Assembly: GCA_049585815.1 (NCBI GenBank)
Contig: JBAVAR010000136.1
Coordinates: 1-14,045 of the forward strand
DNA: 14,045 bases
Origin: DATLSM01 sp049585815
Lineage (GTDB): Bacteria > Actinomycetota > Thermoleophilia > Solirubrobacterales > 70-9
Reading direction: 5' to 3'
Of the stretch, positions 6,519 to 13,281 are shown piece after piece. The translations under genes were made by a program, and so were the position numbers. How positions within the stretch are numbered: position 1 is the first letter of the stretch; each line of letters starts with the position of its first letter. The notes beneath the pieces are model-generated. The model made no database searches. It worked only from the letters and a program-made list of their open reading frames with translations, and had not been told where the DNA came from.

Positions 6519-7253
6519 ATGAGCAAGCCCGTGGTAGTCATCCTCTGTGGCGGCCGTGGTACGAGGCTGCGGGAGCGCACAGAGACCGTGCCCAAGGCAC
6601 TGGTGGAGATTGGGGGACGGCCGATCCTTTGGCATGTGATCGGGATCTACGTCGCCCAGGGGTTTGAGCGTTTCCGGCTTGCGACTGGCTACCTGGGTGA
6701 GGCGGTGGAGGAGTTCGTCGCCGCCGAGGACTGGCCTGGTCAGGTAGCGGTTGAGTGCATCGACACCGGGCTCAACACTCCAACCGGGGGGCGGATTGCC
6801 CGGCTCGGCGAGCATCTCGATGGTGAGCCCTTCTGTGCCACCTACGCCGACGGTGTCGCCGACGTCGATCTCGATGAGTTGCTTCGCTTCCATGGTGGGC
6901 ACGGCGCCTTGGCGACGATGACCGTGGTACGACCGCGGCTGCAGTGGGGGGTCGCCGAGCTGGGTCCCGAGGACCGGGTTGAGGGTTTCGTCGAGAAGCC
7001 GCGCTCAGAGCGCTGGATCAATGGCGGCTTCTTCTGTTTTGACCCGGGCGTCCTCGATTACCTCGACGAGGAGAGCGTCTTGGAGCGCGAGCCGTTGATG
7101 CGTCTTGCCGCCGACGGGCACCTCCGCGCCCACCGCCACGAGGGCTTCTGGGACTGCATGGACACCTACAAGGACGCCGTGACCCTCAACGACCTCTGGC
7201 AGAGTGGCGCAGCGCCGTGGACTGTGGGAGAGCCGACGGGGGCGAAGCGGTGA
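6519..7253 (+). CDS. sugar nucleotidyltransferase, glucose-1-phosphate cytidylyltransferase-like
   Basis: A 244-residue nucleotidyltransferase making an NDP-sugar from a hexose-1-phosphate. Visible features are the nucleotide loop LCGGRGTRLRERTETVPKALVEIGG-type sequence (residues 9-33), the NTPTGGRIARL segment (86-96) and the metal-binding YADGVADV (109-116). INGGFFCF (167-174) and HEGFWDCMDTYKD (207-219) also match RfbF-type CDP-glucose pyrophosphorylases closely. The product would be CDP-glucose or a related activated sugar. It overlaps the next gene by four bases (GTGA), so the two steps are coupled. The 105-base gap before it shows no terminator, so it may partly depend on read-through from the riboswitch operon. 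The ribosome site before the ATG is weak. CTP and UTP/dTTP cannot be distinguished with certainty. Confidence 0.85.
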   Translation: MSKPVVVILCGGRGTRLRERTETVPKALVEIGGRPILWHVIGIYVAQGFERFRLATGYLGEAVEEFVAAEDWPGQVAVECIDTGLNTPTGGRIARLGEHLDGEPFCATYADGVADVDLDELLRFHGGHGALATMTVVRPRLQWGVAELGPEDRVEGFVEKPRSERWINGGFFCFDPGVLDYLDEESVLEREPLMRLAADGHLRAHRHEGFWDCMDTYKDAVTLNDLWQSGAAPWTVGEPTGAKR

Positions 7254-8215
7254 AGCGCGTGCTCGTAACCGGCGCCCACGGTTTTGTCGCTTCGCACCTG
7301 GCCCGGGCGCTGTTGGAGCGCGGCGATACCCTCGCCAGCTTCGGTCTGGTCCCCTCGCGCCTCTCTGGCCTCGCGCTCCAGGGGATCGAGGCCGAGGTCG
7401 AGGCGATCGCGGGAGACCTCCGCGACGCCCCGCTGGTCGGGGCGAGCATCGAGGCGGGCGAATATGACGTCGTCTTCCATCTCGGCGCACAGACGCTGGT
7501 CGGTCCGGCGATGGCCGATCCCGTGTCGACATTTGAGACCAATGTGCGTGGGACTTGGAACCTCCTGGAGGCCTGCCGGAGGGTTGAGGTCCCGGCGGTC
7601 ATCGTTGCCTCCTCCGACAAGGCCTACGGCCCCAGTCTTGAGCTGCCCTACCGCGAGGAGATGCAGCTGCGCCCGGCCTCGCCGTATGAGGCAAGCAAGG
7701 CTGCCGCCGATGCGATTGCGCTCAGCTACGCTCGGGCTTATCGACTCTCGGTCGGGGTGACCCGCTTCGCCAACATCTACGGTGGCGGGGACCTCAACTT
7801 TTCCCGCCTGATTCCGGAAGCGATCGCCGCCGTGCTCCAAGGTCGCCGGCCGCAGATCCGCTCCGACGGCAGCCCGGAGCGGGACTTCCTCCACGTCGAG
7901 GATGCGGTGCAGGCCTATTTTGCGGTTGAGGGTGCGGTGGGTGCGGGGGGGCCGGGTGCGGGGGAGGCCTTCAATGCCGGCGGGGAGAAACCTCACTCCG
8001 TCGCTGAGGTGTTGGAGACGGTCGCCGAGATCTCGGCCTCGGGCCTCGATCCCGAGTACCGCGGTCTCGGCAACCCGGCTGGAGAGATCGACCGCCAATA
8101 CGTCGACTCCTCAAAGCTTCGGAAGCTGACCAGCTGGAGACCCGTGGTCGAGCTCCGCGAGGGCCTGGGTCGCACCCTCGAGTGGTATCGCGCTCACCCG
8201 GAGGCCCGACCCTGA
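7250..8215 (+). CDS. NAD-dependent sugar epimerase/4,6-dehydratase
   Basis: A 321-residue extended short-chain dehydrogenase. The Rossmann motif is TGAHGFVASH (7-16), with Ala replacing the third Gly of the usual GxxGxxG. HLGAQTLVGPA (78-88), SSDKAYG (121-127), the catalytic Y146-x-x-x-K150 (SPYEASK) and NIYGGGDLNFSRLIP (175-189) follow, with RSDGSPERDFLHVEDAV near the sugar site. The pattern is close to CDP-glucose 4,6-dehydratase and GDP-mannose dehydratase relatives, fitting a role after the nucleotidyltransferase in making a deoxysugar. A Gly/Ala-rich insert (228-239) is probably a surface loop. The GTG at 7250 is chosen because it puts TGAHGF at the usual place and overlaps the previous stop as GTGA; the earlier in-frame ATG at 7217 lies inside the upstream gene. 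Confidence 0.88.
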   Translation: MKRVLVTGAHGFVASHLARALLERGDTLASFGLVPSRLSGLALQGIEAEVEAIAGDLRDAPLVGASIEAGEYDVVFHLGAQTLVGPAMADPVSTFETNVRGTWNLLEACRRVEVPAVIVASSDKAYGPSLELPYREEMQLRPASPYEASKAAADAIALSYARAYRLSVGVTRFANIYGGGDLNFSRLIPEAIAAVLQGRRPQIRSDGSPERDFLHVEDAVQAYFAVEGAVGAGGPGAGEAFNAGGEKPHSVAEVLETVAEISASGLDPEYRGLGNPAGEIDRQYVDSSKLRKLTSWRPVVELREGLGRTLEWYRAHPEARP

Positions 8216-9012
8216 TGTGCGGGCGCTTCACGGTCGCGGCCAAGGACACGAAGAAGATCGCCGACCGTTTCCAGGTTGAACTTGAGCGCGCTCTGGAGCG
8301 GGGTGGGGACGGGGCCGCACCGCCGCCGAGCAGGGAGCGGGCCGAGCGGGCGGCCTCGGCGCTTGGCCGCTACAACGTTGCCCCCACCCAGGAGGTGCTG
8401 ACCGTTCGCTCCTCCCCCGACCCCGAGGAGGCGAGCCGGGGAGAGCGCGAGGCGCGGCTTATGCGTTGGGGTCTCGTGCCTCGATGGGCCAAGGACCTGA
8501 AGGTGAGCTATCGGATGATCAACGCCAAGGTCGAGAACCTGACCACCAGTCGCGCCTACGCGCCGCTGATCGGCAAGTTCCGCCACCGCTGCCTGATCGT
8601 CGCCGACGGTTTTTATGAGTGGATGCGGGCGGAGGATCCCAAGCAGCCGCGTCAGCCATGGCGGTTCACAGTCGACGGCGGTGAGCCGTTCGCCTTCGCA
8701 GGGATATGCACTCGCAAGGAGTGGGAGGAGGATGGCAATGGTGTCGAGGGCGGTTGGCTCTACAGCTGCACGATCATCACCACGCTGCCGAACGAGGTGG
8801 TCGGCAGGGTCCATGACCGGATGCCGGCGATCCTGTCCGGGCCGGATGCAGAGGCCACCTGGTTGCGCCCCGATCTCACACTTGAGGAGGCGGTCGACAT
8901 ATGCGTGCCGCTGCCGGCCGGTCGTATGTCCGGAGCTCCCGCGAACCCGAGGTTAAATAAGGTCGGCAAGGGCATTGAGGGTCCGGAGCTTCTGGTCGCT
9001 CCCATCTCCTGA
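8215..9012 (+). CDS. SRAP (HMCES/YedK-type) abasic-site-binding protein
   Basis: A 265-residue SOS-response-associated peptidase family protein. Cys2 (MCGRF) is exposed after loss of Met1 and forms a thiazolidine crosslink with abasic sites in single-stranded DNA. Other conserved residues are present: YNVAPTQ (53-59), RWGLVPRWAKD (84-94), N103 in MINAKVEN, E135 in DGFYEW and H200 in GRVHDRMP. A hydrophilic, Pro/Arg/Glu-rich insert (about residues 25-50) makes it longer than the ~222-residue E. coli protein. The ATG overlaps the TGA of the epimerase gene by one base (TGATG), so it is translated from the sugar operon message. The pairing has no obvious biochemical link. There is no LexA box in front of it; the only one I see in the window is at 13262. 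Confidence 0.95.
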   Translation: MCGRFTVAAKDTKKIADRFQVELERALERGGDGAAPPPSRERAERAASALGRYNVAPTQEVLTVRSSPDPEEASRGEREARLMRWGLVPRWAKDLKVSYRMINAKVENLTTSRAYAPLIGKFRHRCLIVADGFYEWMRAEDPKQPRQPWRFTVDGGEPFAFAGICTRKEWEEDGNGVEGGWLYSCTIITTLPNEVVGRVHDRMPAILSGPDAEATWLRPDLTLEEAVDICVPLPAGRMSGAPANPRLNKVGKGIEGPELLVAPIS

Positions 9013-9020
9013 ATTGGTAG

Positions 9021-9094
9021 CGCGCCCGACAGGATTCGAACCTGTGACCTCATGCTCCGGAGGCATGCGCTCTATCCAGCTGAGCTACGGGCGC
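9021..9094 (-). tRNA. tRNA-Arg (anticodon CCG)
   Basis: Read on the minus strand, acceptor GCGCCCG pairs with CGGGCGC. The D arm (GCTC...GAGC), anticodon stem CATGC/GCATG, and T arm ACAGG-TTCGAAT-CCTGT are all intact. The anticodon loop CTCCGGA gives anticodon CCG (9060-9058), reading CGG arginine codons. The discriminator base is G, no CCA is encoded and there is no intron. The gene follows the SRAP gene on the opposite strand, and a decayed integrase frame runs into its 5' end. Confidence 0.97.
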
Positions 9095-9854
9095 GGGGGG
9101 CTGAGTCTAGCTTTGTAGAGCCGAATGCGAGCCAGGGGCGGGGGAGAGGTCAAGGTCGTAGGGGTGCTGGTTTGCGTCTCCGTGCCCATCCGTGCCCAAT
9201 CAACTGTCCGATCGAAGGTCGCCAGGAGGCTCTCGCTGAGCTTCTCGCGCCTCTTCGCCGCCCGTTGATACATGCGGAAGGTGAATGCCGGGTCCCGGTG
9301 CCCGATCTGTTCGGGGATATAGATCGGGTCGTCGCGAAGGGCAGCTCGCATCGAGGAATAGGTTCGGCGCAGGGAGTGGGGGGTGATGCTCTCGCTGATG
9401 GGCTCGATGCCCACCTTCGCTAGCTCGACGTTGGCAGCCTTGACCGCTGTCTTTAGCCGGGTCTCGGCGTTACACGTCGTCTGCGGGCGTCTCTCGCCAT
9501 TGCGGGCCTTACCGCTGAGAAAGAACTCGCTGAGAGCGTCCGGGGTGCGGTGTGCGCACTTTCCAGGTCGTCAGCTCCTCGCGCAAGCCGATCGGCATAT
9601 CGACCTCGCGGCCCTCGTCGGCTCTGTCTTCGGCAGTTCAGGGGCGGCCACGATCTCATCCGGCTTCCAGATGCCGCGCTCGACATCGGCGAGAACCTGG
9701 CGCGGCTTGGCATCGTTCGCTCCTGGGTCCAGCCGTCCTCGGGGCGACCAAGGGTTACGAATCGGCGCTCACCGTAGGCACGGAAGCGAAGTGCATAGCT
9801 CCGCCGTCGATCGTTGTCGAGCACCATCACATGCCCTGTCGGTTTACGCGCCAT
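9085..9854 (-). pseudogene. decayed tyrosine-type integrase
   Basis: This is the remains of a phage-type tyrosine recombinase. The start is intact: AGGAGGAAG ribosome site, ATG at 9854, then MARKPTGHVMVL and SYALRFRAYGERRFVTLG, the typical AP2-like N-terminal arm-binding domain. Near 9718 the frame shifts to VLADVERGIWKPDEIV, which then hits a stop. A third frame carries EGREVDMPIGLREELTTWK (about 9620-9560). From about 9550 another frame runs through the C-terminal catalytic part: TPHSLRRTY (H-x-x-R), IPEQIGHRDP and the nucleophile context FRMYQRA. The core-binding domain and the first catalytic Arg region are largely deleted. The last frame has no stop of its own and terminates inside the tRNA-Arg at 9085. 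It marks an old integration event and cannot be active. Confidence 0.88.
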
Positions 9855-10155
9855 CAGACTTCCTCCTCTTGGGGTAGACATTCATTTATGCCGCCGCCCC
9901 CGGACGGCTCAGCTCCCGCGCTTGCGGTTTCACCGAGCCGCCCAGGTTGAGTGGGTACACCGACCACTTCGGATGCGGCGCCCTACTCCACGGGCACCAC
10001 GATGACTCACGAGACATGGCAGCGATTGGAGTTGAGTTCGCGCACAGTCCCGCGCGCCGCCGATCTGCGCGGCGAGTTTTTAGAAGTTTCGGTTTGACCG
10101 CCGCTAAGGACGAGCCATAGAGTCGGCGCTTACCCTCAATCGATTGGAGCGGCAT
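9855..10155. other. noncoding stretch beside the integrase remnant
   Basis: No convincing gene is seen. On the minus strand a frame ending at 9886 reads LGGSVKPQARELSRPGAAA-stop just before the integrase start and could be the tail of a lost upstream gene, but its upstream part is not protein-like. A 31-codon plus-strand frame at 10002 overlaps a terminator-like hairpin and is not accepted. Confidence 0.4.
10055..10081 (+). terminator. hairpin with T-run
   Basis: CGCCGC (10055-10060) pairs with GCGGCG (10069-10074) around an 8-base loop and is followed by AGTTTTT. It has the form of an intrinsic terminator on the plus strand but has no intact plus-strand gene before it, so it may be a leftover. 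Confidence 0.45.
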
Positions 10156-10440
10156 ATGAAGTTCCTGATCACTTATCGACCAAAACATCCAGCCCCAGCA
10201 GACCAGGTTCCAGAGCTGCTCAAAGGCATGGGCGAGTGGATGCAGAAAAACGCCAGTCGTATCGAAGGCACCCAGTTCTTCGTCGGGGGTGGGGGCTTTG
10301 GAACCATCGAGACCGATGATGCGGGAGAGCTTTCGCGTCTCGTTGCAGAACATCCGTTCACGCCCTATGCGGACGTTCAGATCGAGCCGCTAGTAGATCC
10401 ACAATCCGCAATAGAAAACCTGATCGCAGCGAACTCCTAG
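10156..10440 (+). CDS. small dimeric alpha-beta barrel-like protein (DUF3303/YciI-like)
   Basis: A 94-residue cytoplasmic protein. It starts with a strand (MKFLITYRPK), has a long helix (VPELLKGMGEWMQKN), a glycine-rich turn (FFVGGGGFGTIET), a second helix (DAGELSRLVAEHPF) and a strand ending VQIEPLVD. This beta-alpha-beta order with the terminal VxIxPLVD strand is typical of small ferredoxin-fold dimers grouped as DUF3303, YciI-like or EthD-like proteins; no catalytic residues can be named. The ATG at 10156 is preceded by GGAGCGG at a good distance; an in-frame ATG at 10144 has no such site. It stands alone and is followed by a strong hairpin. It lies to the right of the integrase remnant, so it may be island cargo. 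Confidence 0.75.
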   Translation: MKFLITYRPKHPAPADQVPELLKGMGEWMQKNASRIEGTQFFVGGGGFGTIETDDAGELSRLVAEHPFTPYADVQIEPLVDPQSAIENLIAANS

Positions 10441-10450
10441 GCCACGAGTT

Positions 10451-10478
10451 GAGGCAGCGGCAAATGCGCCGCTGCCTC
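10451..10478 (+). terminator. perfect 11-bp hairpin after the small barrel-like gene
   Basis: GAGGCAGCGGC (10451-10461) pairs perfectly with GCCGCTGCCTC (10468-10478) around a six-base loop, ten bases after the stop codon. The following bases are TCTCGCTGTG, without a real T-run, as is common in high-GC actinobacteria. Confidence 0.75.
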
Positions 10479-10711
10479 TCTCGCTGTGTTGCAGCACACT
10501 AAGATTGGTGAAGCAAACCCGGGTGCCGGGACGCGCGTCTAGACACGCCCCGGCTCCCGGTCCCCCCTGGCGCGTTTGCAGCCGCGCCAAGATTCATGAA
10601 CCCAGCTCCCCGTTCCCGTTCGCGACCCTCCAGGTCGCGACTTCCTTTGCCGCGCCGAGCGTCCACCAGGGACCGCTGAGCCGCTCTCCGCCGAGGATGC
10701 GCTTCCAAACT

Positions 10712-10972
10712 TCAATGCGGAGCTCCCCGAGAGGATGCGTCCCCGGGCTGGGTGGTTCCTCCCGCTTGGTAGACGACCCAACCGGCGGTGGTTTGGCCGC
10801 CGCTATGCACGTACGCGACAACGAGTGGCCAGCTGCATTGGACATGAACGCGCCCGAGGATTCGCTTCCAGCGGAGCCTCGCTGTTGTCAGGGTCGCGTC
10901 GACTTCTACCCAGGCTGCGTCTTCCTCAGCTCGGTGGTTTGCCTGCTCTTTCGGGACTGCGACAGTAGCCAT
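10712..10972 (-). CDS. hypothetical 86-residue protein, doubtful
   Basis: This minus-strand frame starts MATVAVPKEQANHR and continues through an acidic/helical stretch (AEEDAAWVEVDATL, RLRWKRILG) to a Gly/Thr-rich tail. Its ATG overlaps the stop of the frame upstream by one base (TGATG), the same junction type as at 6141 and 8215, and this is the main reason to list it. I recognise no domain. The last ~45 residues look less protein-like, and another frame to the left carries a second WKRILGG, so the true gene could be frameshifted here. It may be a remnant of element cargo. Confidence 0.3.
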   Translation of the reverse strand: MATVAVPKEQANHRAEEDAAWVEVDATLTTARLRWKRILGRVHVQCSWPLVVAYVHSGGQTTAGWVVYQAGGTTQPGDASSRGAPH

Positions 10973-11211
10973 CAGACTGCCACCCTCTCGGGAACCGACT
11001 TAGGCCGAGCTGGCGATGTTTCCCGGGCGAAGGAATCCGCTGCACAAGCGATGCGGTCGAACTCCTCGTCTAGTCCGGCCTCTCTGGCTATACCTGCCGC
11101 CATGCTCAGGAAAGTCGCGACGTAGTTGTCGAGGTACTGCCGCTGTTCTTTCTGTTTGGCGGTGCGCCATTTCTTTCCATGAAAGCCCAGCGGCGCGGGG
11201 CAGTTGAGCAA
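10972..11211 (-). CDS. hypothetical 79-residue protein or gene remnant
   Basis: The minus-strand frame has protein-like composition in its middle: KKWRTAKQKEQRQYLDNYV, then FLSMAAGIAREAGLDEEFDRIACAADSFA, which would form two or three amphipathic helices, then a basic Pro-containing tail. The start is unclear: TTG at 11211 lacks a ribosome site, and an in-frame TAG lies just upstream (about 11220), so the true N-terminus may have been lost. It overlaps the following small frame by one base (TGATG). I do not recognise the family. Confidence 0.38.
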   Translation of the reverse strand: MLNCPAPLGFHGKKWRTAKQKEQRQYLDNYVATFLSMAAGIAREAGLDEEFDRIACAADSFARETSPARPKSVPERVAV

Positions 11212-11500
11212 GCACTTCTACGAGCTGATGGTGACAAAGTCCGCCCTCATCGCCCTACCTGGCCTGTTGTGCACGGCGGCGATTCAGCAACTCCCAGACC
11301 GTTTCATAGGCTCCGTCGCCGTCGCCCCTCAGAAGCCGTAAGAGTCGGTCCCGCTCCCGCCGGCAGGAGCCCGAGCGAGTGAGGCATCGACTCGCCGTCC
11401 CTTCAAGCCCTCTCCGAAGGCAGCGGCGCTCAGTGCCGCCTTGCGCCAATAGAGTCTGGTGCATAGGGTCCCACTGATCAACCATCGAAAGAGTCTCGGA

Positions 11501-12238
11501 ATGAAAGCAGTGCAAAGCAGATTGACTTTTGCGAATGTGATCTCGTGTTTGGCTCTCTTCATCGCCCTCGGCGGCGCTGCCTACGCGGCTACAAAGCTGC
11601 CCGCGAACAGCGTCGGGACCAAACAGCTCAAAGGTGGAGCCGTGACGGCCGCCAAGGTCAAGAGTGGTTCGCTCCTGGCCAGCAACTTCGCCGCTGGACA
11701 GCTTCCGGCCGGACCGCAAGGGCTAACGGGCGAAGACGGCAGAGAAGGCCATGAAGGACGAGAAGGAGCAGGAGGCCCACGTGGGCTCCAGGGCGAACCC
11801 GGTCAAAGGGGCGAACAGGGTCTGAAAGGTGAAAAAGGCGAAAAGGGCGAAACGGGAGCCAAGGGAGACCAGGGCTTGCAGGGTGAAAAAGGCGATACCG
11901 GGGAAAAGGGAGAAGCAGGAGAAGCTGGGACCACGAAGGTCGTCACTCGCTATGGCACCGAAAGAGAACTCCTCTCGGGGTCTGCGAATTCTTCCTACGC
12001 TGCCTGTGAAACTGGGGAAGCGGTTACCGGTGGTGGCTTTGACTTCACTGCGCCCGCGACCGACTCGGAATACAACCTCCAGGCCGATCGGCCAAGCCTT
12101 GAGACTGTCAGCCCAAAATTGACAACCTACCCCCGGCCGACGAACGGAAGCGCTGCAATTGGATGGATAGTAGGTTTCGAAAATCGCACCAGTTCGTCGT
12201 TCGCATTCCGCTCCTATGTCATGTGCGCGTCTTCCTAA
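11501..12238 (+). CDS. secreted collagen-like protein, paralogue C
   Basis: A 245-residue protein, presumably exported. Residues 1-30 are a signal/anchor (MKAVQSRL, then LALFIALGGAAYAA). Residues 31-70 are the same stalk seen in the genes at 449 and 12369 (NSVGTKQLKGGAVTAAKVKSG). Residues 71-143 are an unbroken run of 24 Gly-X-Y triplets rich in EKG, GEK and RGE units, which should form a collagen-type triple helix stabilised by Lys/Glu pairs instead of hydroxyproline. Residues 144-245 are a C-terminal domain with two Cys (C169, C242), perhaps a disulfide, and a GEAVTGGGFDF motif. This domain could serve as trimerisation head or ligand-binding tip. I chose the ATG at 11501 because it matches the paralogues; the earlier in-frame ATG at 11459 adds an unrelated basic stretch. 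It converges with the gene at 12369 on a shared hairpin. Confidence 0.88.
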   Translation: MKAVQSRLTFANVISCLALFIALGGAAYAATKLPANSVGTKQLKGGAVTAAKVKSGSLLASNFAAGQLPAGPQGLTGEDGREGHEGREGAGGPRGLQGEPGQRGEQGLKGEKGEKGETGAKGDQGLQGEKGDTGEKGEAGEAGTTKVVTRYGTERELLSGSANSSYAACETGEAVTGGGFDFTAPATDSEYNLQADRPSLETVSPKLTTYPRPTNGSAAIGWIVGFENRTSSSFAFRSYVMCASS

Positions 12239-12264
12239 CTCCTGTTCTATCTCCTTCGTGCGGT

Positions 12265-12307
12265 CAGCGAACCGCCCCCACCCACAAAGGGCAGGGGCGG
12301 TTCGCTG
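12265..12307. terminator. shared bidirectional terminator hairpin
   Basis: CAGCGAACCGCCCC (12265-12278) pairs perfectly over 14 bp with GGGGCGGTTCGCTG (12294-12307), with a 15-base loop. It lies between two convergent paralogous genes and can end both transcripts. The loop and flank (CTTCTAATC) resemble the hairpin at 394-422 downstream of paralogue A. Confidence 0.8.
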
Positions 12308-12368
12308 CTTCTAATCAGTTCAGGACCATTCCGGGTTGGGATATGGATTTAGGTGATCGGACCCTCGG

Positions 12369-13052
12369 TCAGCTTGCCGGGATGGAGCCGATGGCGGCTT
12401 CGCAATTTCCGCTTGGGCCACCGTTGACGACATAGGATTCAGAGGTGATCAGCTTGGGGCTGACGATGTTCCCGTCGAAGCGTTCTATTGATGTCTTTCC
12501 TTCTTCGGCTTCAACGTTCTCCCAGTAAGTTGGTACTGAAGCTGCCCCGTCGGTGAAAGACGAGACTTCCGTTTTCGTCGGTTCATTGTTGAGAGATTTG
12601 GATTCAGTCTGCATGAAATGGAGCGATGACGCAGAGGTGTAGTTCGTTTCCAGGATCACGGCATGTGTTCCCGCATTTTCTTTGCACTCCGCTTCTAGGG
12701 AGATGCCGGCGAAGCTGCCGACCTTGCTGAAGGTCGGGCTCGTGGAAGCCGGAAGCGTGAAGGTGATCTGGGTTGCGCCAGGTCCCTGCGGACCTTCTTT
12801 CCCTGGGAGCCCTTGAGGACCCTGTGGGCCCGTTTTCCCGGCTGGGAGTTGCCCGGGGGCGAAGTTGCTGGCCGAGAGCGAGCCGCGCTTGACCTTGGCC
12901 GCTGTCACGGCTCCGTTCTTAAGCTGCTTTGTCCCAACGCTGTTCTTTGCGAGCTTCGTGGCGGCGAATGCGGCGCCCCCGCCGAGCAGCAAGAACAGGC
13001 AGAGGGTCGAGGTGACGTTGGAATAGGTGAGCCGTTTGCGGACCTGCTTCAA
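12369..13052 (-). CDS. secreted protein with short collagen-like tract, paralogue B
   Basis: A 227-residue protein, probably exported. It has the family N-terminus: basic MKQVRKRL, hydrophobic core LFLLLGGGAAFAA, then the NSVGTKQLKNGAVTAAKVKRG stalk. A short tract of about seven Gly-X-Y triplets follows (GKTGPQGPQGLPGKEGPQGP, residues about 72-92). The C-terminal domain of about 130 residues (ATQITFTLPAS onward) is unrelated by eye to those of the other two paralogues. Two Cys (in EAECKEN and SGNCEAA) may form a disulfide. Translation starts at a TTG (13052) with AAGGAG upstream; the match of the N-terminus to its paralogues fixes this start. It is convergent with the collagen-like gene. Confidence 0.85.
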   Translation of the reverse strand: MKQVRKRLTYSNVTSTLCLFLLLGGGAAFAATKLAKNSVGTKQLKNGAVTAAKVKRGSLSASNFAPGQLPAGKTGPQGPQGLPGKEGPQGPGATQITFTLPASTSPTFSKVGSFAGISLEAECKENAGTHAVILETNYTSASSLHFMQTESKSLNNEPTKTEVSSFTDGAASVPTYWENVEAEEGKTSIERFDGNIVSPKLITSESYVVNGGPSGNCEAAIGSIPAS

Positions 13053-13154
13053 GAGGGGTCTCCTTGGTAGTTGGGAGGAAAGCGCTGGGGCTAGGTTTCG
13101 ATGGCCCGCGCCGGGGTCCTTGGCCTATCACGCCTTAGGCCTGAGCGTGCATGA

Positions 13155-13200
13155 CAGGGACGCCCCGTTTGAGCGTCCGCCTAGCGCGTAGGAGTCCCTG
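13155..13200. other. structured intergenic segment
   Basis: CAGGGAC (13155-13161) can pair with GTCCCTG (13194-13200). Alternatively GGACGC (13158-13163) can pair with GCGTCC (13173-13178), using some of the same bases. A small CCTA/TAGG hairpin (13180-13192) sits inside the outer pair. The plus strand continues CGGCCCCTTTTA. It could be a terminator, an attenuator-like switch or an operator array; no function is assigned. Confidence 0.3.
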
Positions 13201-13261
13201 CGGCCCCTTTTACGACAAATCAACTCCCGTCTGAGCGGCCCGGGGCCTCAGAACGCCCTAT

Positions 13262-13281
13262 ATACGAACATGTGTTCGTAT
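13262..13281. promoter_or_regulatory. SOS box (LexA operator)
   Basis: The site has 9-bp inverted arms (ATACGAACA and TGTTCGTAT) around a TG spacer. Its core CGAACATGTGTTCG (13265-13278) fits the Gram-positive/actinobacterial LexA consensus CGAAC-N4-GTTCG exactly. It overlaps a TATATA (13259-13264) that could be a -10 box, the usual place for a LexA operator. Downstream on the plus strand are a truncated frame beginning at 13280 and the lipoprotein gene at 13447; the minus-strand gene starts 210 bases away. Confidence 0.85.

Larger units (their letters stand above)
10479..11500. other. about 1 kb of low coding content
   Basis: Apart from the two doubtful minus-strand frames (10712-11211), I see no gene here. 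Many overlapping frames exist because of high GC, but none has a good start with recognisable content. A 15-base near-repeat, GAGGAT-G/T-CGCTTCCA, occurs near 10695 and near 10857. A minus-strand frame ending about 11255 has a protein-like tail (AYETVWELLNRR) without a start. The stretch looks like eroded accessory DNA between the integrase remnant and the secreted-protein genes. Confidence 0.4.

Noticed and set aside
6021..6902. 293-codon minus-strand frame across the sulfur carrier and nucleotidyltransferase
   Set aside because: Antisense to well supported genes with recognisable motifs; its translation contains no domain I recognise.
7166..8098. 310-codon minus-strand frame opposite the epimerase
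   Set aside because: Shadow of the epimerase gene; the plus strand has the full catalytic motif set.
10002..10097. 31-codon plus-strand frame (MTHETWQRLELSS...)
   Set aside because: Its 3' half coincides with a terminator-like hairpin and it has no clear ribosome site.
11255..11719. 154-codon minus-strand frame overlapping the start of the collagen-like gene
   Set aside because: Mostly antisense to the supported collagen-like gene; only the last ~30 residues look protein-like and they have no start of their own.
11710..11935. Repetitive purine-rich DNA considered as a repeat array
   Set aside because: It is fully explained as codons of the Gly-X-Y tract of the collagen-like protein.
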